Part shown: in pieces, positions 5,363-8,571 of the stretch
Numbering within the stretch: position 1 is the stretch's first letter
How the letters are laid out: every line of letters begins with the position of its first letter
Assembly: GCA_025997955.1 (NCBI GenBank)
Contig: BNVH01000109.1
Span: 1 to 8,571, forward strand
Direction: 5' to 3'
Length of the DNA: 8,571 nt
Origin: Synergistales bacterium
GTDB lineage: Bacteria; Synergistota; Synergistia; Synergistales; Aminobacteriaceae
Position numbers and translations under genes: made by a program
Notes under the pieces: model-generated
Databases searched by the model: none
The model's input: the letters and a program-made list of their open reading frames with translations, nothing else
What the model was told of the DNA's origin: nothing

Positions 5363-7996
5363 CTAACCCCTCACTATGTGTTCCCTCATGAAGCTCTCCT
5401 TGACGTAAGCCACCTCGTCGTCACGAGACTTTACATCTCCGTCCATGCGGGCGAGGCGAATGTCGTTTATCATTTCACCTATCGACGGCCCTTGCTTGTA
5501 GCCCATTTTTTGCAGGTCGCGTCCGCTCAGGAATGTTTTCGTGGGTTCAAAGTTCAGTATATGAAGCGTTATCCATCGCCGCGTCTCTTTGCGCTTGGCA
5601 GCGGCCCAACAAAATATAAGCGTCGTGATGGCGTAGTTTTTAAGAAAAAGATACGCGCCGGAGTTTTTGGGCGGGTGCTTAGAGCCGAAAAATTGCTCTA
5701 TCGTGACTACGGACGCCAAGCATTTCAAAACCGCGTCCCGTTCGTTTTGAGAAAAATGCAGTTTGTCCATAACGAGAGATTGGACGCTTGGCGCGGCGTC
5801 AGAGATGAGCACGGCGACGAACGCTATCCATTTTTGGCATACGCCGGAAATCGCTTTTTTTGTTTTTATAAAAGAAAGCGCTTCTTGCAAACGCCTCATT
5901 TTTTTGGCCGCCAAGGGGGTGAAGTGAAGGCCGGGGAAAAGAGCCTCCCACACGCCAAAGTCCTCCATATGGCTCGCGGCTTTGAAGGGTGTTTTTTCAG
6001 AGAAGATGGCCTCTATCTCAACGCGGACGCGCGAGTCTGAGAGTTTGGAGAGCATATTGCCGCTTAGGGCGCTTTTCAGCAAGCGAAGCGTGTTATCCTC
6101 AAATTTCATGTTGAGGCGGCTTGTCAGTCTCACTCCGCGCATTATTCTTGTCGGGTCTTCTATAAAGCTCAGGTTGTGAAGTACGCGAAGAAGTCCGTTT
6201 TTGAGATCGCGGCGTCCGCCGTAAAAGTCGAGCAAAGTGCCCCAGTTCCCGTCGTTCAGAGAAACGGCCATAGCGTTTATACTGAAGTCGCGGCGTCCCA
6301 AGTCCTGTTTTAGCGAGTCGCTCTCAACTTCCGGCATGGCGGCGGCGTACTCGTAAAATTCACGCCGCGCCGTGGCTACGTCGATTTTCTGCCCGTCAGG
6401 GAATGTGATGGTTCCTGTTTTGTAATTTCCGTGCGTGGCGACTCGGCATCCGCTCTCATCCCAGTTGTTGACGAACGTCTCCGCGTCCCCTTCAAGCGCT
6501 ATGTCTATATCTATGCTTTTTTCGCCGAGCAGTATGTCGCGCACCGCGCCGCCCACGATATAGGCTTTCATGCCAAGCTCCGCCGCCTTTTCGCCGACTC
6601 GACACAAAAGCTCCATAGTCGGAATGGCGAAGGATTCTTCAAGCAAGGCGCCTACTTGCTCCATCCATGTCGAGATTTTTCTGAAGTCATTTTCCCCTGG
6701 CGCGCGGTACGTCTGATAGAGCGCGCGCACGAGGTCGGCTCTGGTCAATATTCCAACTATGCGCCCGGCGTTTAGCACGGGCAGGCGCTCAAAGTCGTAA
6801 GTGGCCATTAGACGGTGAGCCTCATTCACTGAGGCCTGAACCGGAATGCCTATTATGCCCTCCGTCATAAAATCTCTGACCAAAGAGCGGTCGAAGCCGT
6901 GGAGGTGAGCGATATCGAGGTCGTGCCGCGTCATCATGCCGAGGATTTCACCATCGCGGACGACGGGGAGGGCCTTGTGCCTAAAACGCAGCATAGTGCG
7001 GTAGGCCTCGGCAACGGAGGAGTCGGGCGAGACGGCCAAGACGGGATAGGCCATTATATCTTCGACTATGTCAAGGGGCGAGATCATCGACGGGAGTTTT
7101 TCCATTATTTCAGTTAAAAGCTCTTGCGGGTCTTTGTCCAATATATTGGCTGAGCCAGCTTGAAGGTGGCCGCTCCCGCCGTAGATGTTCATAACGTCTT
7201 TTACGTTGAGTATTTTAGGGGCGCTCCGGGCTATGAGGCAGGTTTTCTTGGCGCATCTGACCGCGATTATCGTGACGTGAGACTCAAGATAATCCCTCAG
7301 TTTGTTGACTAATATGTTTATGCCCTCTACGTACTCTTCGGTTTCCGCCCAAGACGTGACTATCTTTGCGCCATGAATATAGCTTTCCTCGGCGTTTTCC
7401 GTCAGCGCGTCCAAGACCGCGCGCTGCGACAGGGGCATGGAGTTTTCTATGCGGGACAAAATCATGGACATATCGGCTCTCATATTGCGAAGGCGAGCCA
7501 AAGCTACGATGTCACGGTCTGTGGTTATGTCGTATGTCAAGGCTCCGGTGTCCTCATATATGCCCATAGCGAAAAGCGTGGCCTCCTCCGGCGATATGGG
7601 AAAATTCTGGGACAAAAGCAAGTCCAAAATTATCGTCGTGGCCGATCCTAAAACCTCGTAGACGATCATACTCGCGGGGATGTCGTCAATTGTGGGAGGA
7701 TGGTGGTCATAAACATGCACGTCAACACCCTGCTTGCCCACTAAACCGGCAAATACTCCGATACGCGCGCGGGAGCGAGCGTCCACGACTATCAATTGAG
7801 TGACTTCATCCAAGGGTATTTTGCTGGGCTTTTTTTGAACATCCCAGATGTGCGCGAAGCGATTCACGAAATTTTGGACGTTACGTTCCATTTTCCCAGG
7901 AACGCATATCACGGCGTCGGGATAGAATTTTTGTATCGCTACCATACTGGCCAGAGAATCGAAGTCAGTATTGAGATGACTCGTTATCAGGCGCAA
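5363..7996 (-). CDS. Fusion: DHH/DHHA1 phosphoesterase, two CBS domains, tRNA nucleotidyltransferase (CCA- or A-adding)
   Basis: This 877-residue protein joins three modules. Residues 1-300 are a DHH/DHHA1 phosphoesterase, the fold of NrnA-type nanoRNases: HLNTDFDS (metal ligands D11, D13), D72, the DHH triad at 97-99 and the DHHA1 motif GGSGH at 273-277. Residues about 312-430 are two CBS domains, each with the PV/LPV and GxxTRxDL pattern, likely binding an adenine nucleotide. From about 460 there is a class II nucleotidyltransferase: VGGAVRDILLG (481-491), catalytic D496 and D498 in DIDIALEGDAE, RRDFSINAMA (568-577), EDPTRIMRGVR (613-623), then neck/body helices ending in SGRDLQKMGYKQGPSIGEM. 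No HD domain is seen. It would repair or complete tRNA 3' ends and may degrade short RNAs. The start is TTG, with GGAGGTGA upstream. The architecture is known from some deep-branching and delta-proteobacterial lineages. Whether it adds CCA or only A cannot be decided here. Confidence 0.93.
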   Translation of the reverse strand: MRLITSHLNTDFDSLASMVAIQKFYPDAVICVPGKMERNVQNFVNRFAHIWDVQKKPSKIPLDEVTQLIVVDARSRARIGVFAGLVGKQGVDVHVYDHHPPTIDDIPASMIVYEVLGSATTIILDLLLSQNFPISPEEATLFAMGIYEDTGALTYDITTDRDIVALARLRNMRADMSMILSRIENSMPLSQRAVLDALTENAEESYIHGAKIVTSWAETEEYVEGINILVNKLRDYLESHVTIIAVRCAKKTCLIARSAPKILNVKDVMNIYGGSGHLQAGSANILDKDPQELLTEIMEKLPSMISPLDIVEDIMAYPVLAVSPDSSVAEAYRTMLRFRHKALPVVRDGEILGMMTRHDLDIAHLHGFDRSLVRDFMTEGIIGIPVQASVNEAHRLMATYDFERLPVLNAGRIVGILTRADLVRALYQTYRAPGENDFRKISTWMEQVGALLEESFAIPTMELLCRVGEKAAELGMKAYIVGGAVRDILLGEKSIDIDIALEGDAETFVNNWDESGCRVATHGNYKTGTITFPDGQKIDVATARREFYEYAAAMPEVESDSLKQDLGRRDFSINAMAVSLNDGNWGTLLDFYGGRRDLKNGLLRVLHNLSFIEDPTRIMRGVRLTSRLNMKFEDNTLRLLKSALSGNMLSKLSDSRVRVEIEAIFSEKTPFKAASHMEDFGVWEALFPGLHFTPLAAKKMRRLQEALSFIKTKKAISGVCQKWIAFVAVLISDAAPSVQSLVMDKLHFSQNERDAVLKCLASVVTIEQFFGSKHPPKNSGAYLFLKNYAITTLIFCWAAAKRKETRRWITLHILNFEPTKTFLSGRDLQKMGYKQGPSIGEMINDIRLARMDGDVKSRDDEVAYVKESFMREHIVRG

Positions 7997-8000
7997 TTTG

Positions 8001-8008
8001 TCACCTCC
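8001..8008 (-). promoter_or_regulatory. Strong ribosome binding site supporting a TTG start
   Basis: On the minus strand this reads GGAGGTGA, full complementarity to the 16S rRNA tail, 4 bases before the TTG at 7996. The DHH domain begins at once with MRLITSHLNTDFDS, so TTG is the native start. Confidence 0.8.
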
Positions 8009-8290
8009 GCGTTTTTAAAAGACATATTACAAACCCCCGCAAACGCCGTGTCTTGAGGGTCTTGACCCGCTCCTAAGAGGTCGAAGAAATTGCCTCACCT
8101 TAGTTCAGTTAGCATTAGCCGTCATTCCCGGCAAGGACGTCATTCTTCATAGGTTCGAGTGTTGGCTCAAGACATAATCGCGATCACGAGCGCCGCAGGG
8201 ATATTCAAGTTATAATTATTAAAAATTGAAAAACGATAGTATTATAACAAAAACATAGAGAAATAAGTAAAGAAAATGAAACAAAAACGA
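8009..8290 (-). promoter_or_regulatory. Gene-free leader region upstream of the nucleotidyltransferase fusion; candidate distant promoter
   Basis: There is no plausible coding frame. On the minus strand a perfect TATAAT (8246-8241) is preceded at a long 19-base spacing by TTTACT (8271-8266), a possible promoter giving a leader of roughly 240 bases. TGTCTTGAG (8049-8057) and CTCAAGACA (8166-8174) are exact inverted arms that could close a structured leader, and CGTCATTC occurs twice 18 bases apart (8120 and 8138). The stretch 8205-8290 is strongly AT-rich. No known riboswitch, tRNA or other RNA family is recognised. The evidence for structure is weak. Confidence 0.25.
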
Positions 8291-8294
8291 GGGG

Positions 8295-8348
8295 AATTTT
8301 TTATGAAACGGCCCTGACAAAATAATCACGGCCGTTTCATAAAAAATT
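8295..8348. repeat. 19-bp perfect hairpin with U-run on the 5' arm
   Basis: AATTTTTTATGAAACGGCC (8295-8313) pairs without mismatch to 8330-8348 around a 16-base loop. The T-run lies in the left arm and the A-run in the right on both strands, the reverse of the usual A-stem-U terminator layout, so neither strand has a U-tract after the GC-rich tip. It may be a cis RNA structure, a protein-binding palindrome or an intergenic repeat. It is placed between two minus-strand transcription units. Confidence 0.75.
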
Positions 8349-8412
8349 TCAGGCTTAACAAGAATGCACAAAAGTCTGTTATGGCGCTCTAAAACAACCT
8401 CTATCTAAAACA

Positions 8413-8457
8413 AAATCCGCGCGCGCGTCCTTTTGATTTGGACACGCGCGCGGATTT
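8413..8457 (-). terminator. Rho-independent terminator of the Synergist-CTERM gene
   Basis: Arms 8413-8430 and 8440-8457 form an 18-bp GC-rich stem built on CGCGCGCG with a 9-base loop. The single non-Watson-Crick position is a G-U pair on the minus strand but a C-A mismatch on the plus strand, and the minus-strand stem runs into a T-rich tail (ATTTTGTTTTAG). It lies 19 bases after the stop of the partial gene, so it serves the minus strand. Confidence 0.85.
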
Positions 8458-8476
8458 AGTGTGGATAATCCGTAAC

Positions 8477-8571
8477 TTAAAACGCCTTTCTCCTGACCGC
8501 GATGAGAGCGAGAAGCAATATCGCCGCTCCAAACCCCGCGTCGCACCCACCGCCGCCGCTTCCTCCTTCGC
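8477..8571 (-). CDS. C-terminal end of a surface/exported protein with Synergist-CTERM sorting domain (partial)
   Basis: Only the last 30 full codons are in the window. They read a Gly/Ser linker EGGSGGG, then GCDAGFGAAILLLALIAV and RRKAF before TAA. A Cys-Asp in a glycine-rich motif, a single hydrophobic helix and a basic tail fit the Synergist-CTERM class, found at the ends of many exported proteins in Synergistota and thought to be processed at the motif by a sorting enzyme. The body of the protein lies beyond the edge, so its function is unknown. It is followed by its own strong terminator, supporting a real gene end. The motif reading is mine by eye; the family assignment is from knowledge of the signature. 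Confidence 0.85.
   Translation of the reverse strand, partial: EGGSGGGGCDAGFGAAILLLALIAVRRKAF

Noticed and set aside
5378..6040. 220-codon plus-strand frame opposite the nucleotidyltransferase fusion
   Set aside because: It has no recognisable domain and lies antisense to a well-conserved gene, so it is a shadow frame.
8150..8166. GGTTCGAGT resembling a tRNA T-loop
   Set aside because: The flanking five bases (ATAGG and GTTGG) do not pair, and no anticodon or acceptor stem is found.
8302..8316. Leader peptide ATG AAA CGG CCC TGA after GAGGGGA on the plus strand
   Set aside because: It has only four codons, no plus-strand gene follows, and it falls within a palindrome, so a chance frame is likelier.
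8295..8348. Calling the 19-bp hairpin an intrinsic terminator
   Set aside because: Neither strand has a U-tract after the GC-rich stem; the runs are in the reverse order.
1..8571. Mobile element, CRISPR array, toxin-antitoxin or defence system
   Set aside because: No transposase, spaced direct repeats or characteristic gene pairs are present; the full-length genes are core-type and the only long repeat is the edge duplication.

Overview
The window most likely comes from a Synergistota bacterium. The clearest sign is the partial minus-strand gene at the right edge. Its C-terminus has a Gly/Ser-rich linker, then a GGCDAGFGA-type motif, a hydrophobic helix and RRK before the stop, which is the layout of the Synergist-CTERM sorting signal. 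The other genes fit a Gram-negative-type anaerobe with moderate GC, strong Shine-Dalgarno (SD) sites, occasional TTG starts and AT-rich spacers, but they do not fix the phylum on their own.

Left end (1-1010): bases 1-124 are an exact reverse complement of 337-460 and join directly onto a 2-dehydropantoate 2-reductase (panE-like) gene that has lost its first few codons. This looks like an amplification or assembly chimera at a contig end. The gene is annotated only from where native sequence seems to begin.

Middle (1011-4704): a response regulator with a GGDEF (diguanylate cyclase) output domain reads leftward. It faces away from a rightward three-gene operon: a class I aminotransferase, a YbaK/EbsC-family aminoacyl-tRNA deacylase, and the 16S rRNA dimethyltransferase RsmA/KsgA. 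Two sigma70-like promoters lie back to back in the 227-bp spacer, and one has an inverted repeat over its -10 box.

Right (4676-8571): a CarD-like transcription factor reads leftward and overlaps the end of ksgA tail to tail. Behind it is an 877-residue fusion of DHH/DHHA1 phosphoesterase, two CBS domains and a tRNA nucleotidyltransferase. A gene-free stretch (7997-8476) follows, holding a long AT-rich leader, a 19-bp perfect hairpin and a Rho-independent terminator for the Synergist-CTERM gene.

The theme is housekeeping: RNA maturation and translation quality (KsgA, YbaK, CCA/A-adding fusion), transcription control (CarD), c-di-GMP signalling and amino acid or pantoate metabolism. I see no mobile element, CRISPR array, toxin-antitoxin pair or defence system. 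The most notable points are the chimeric left end, the multidomain RNA enzyme and several unexplained hairpins.
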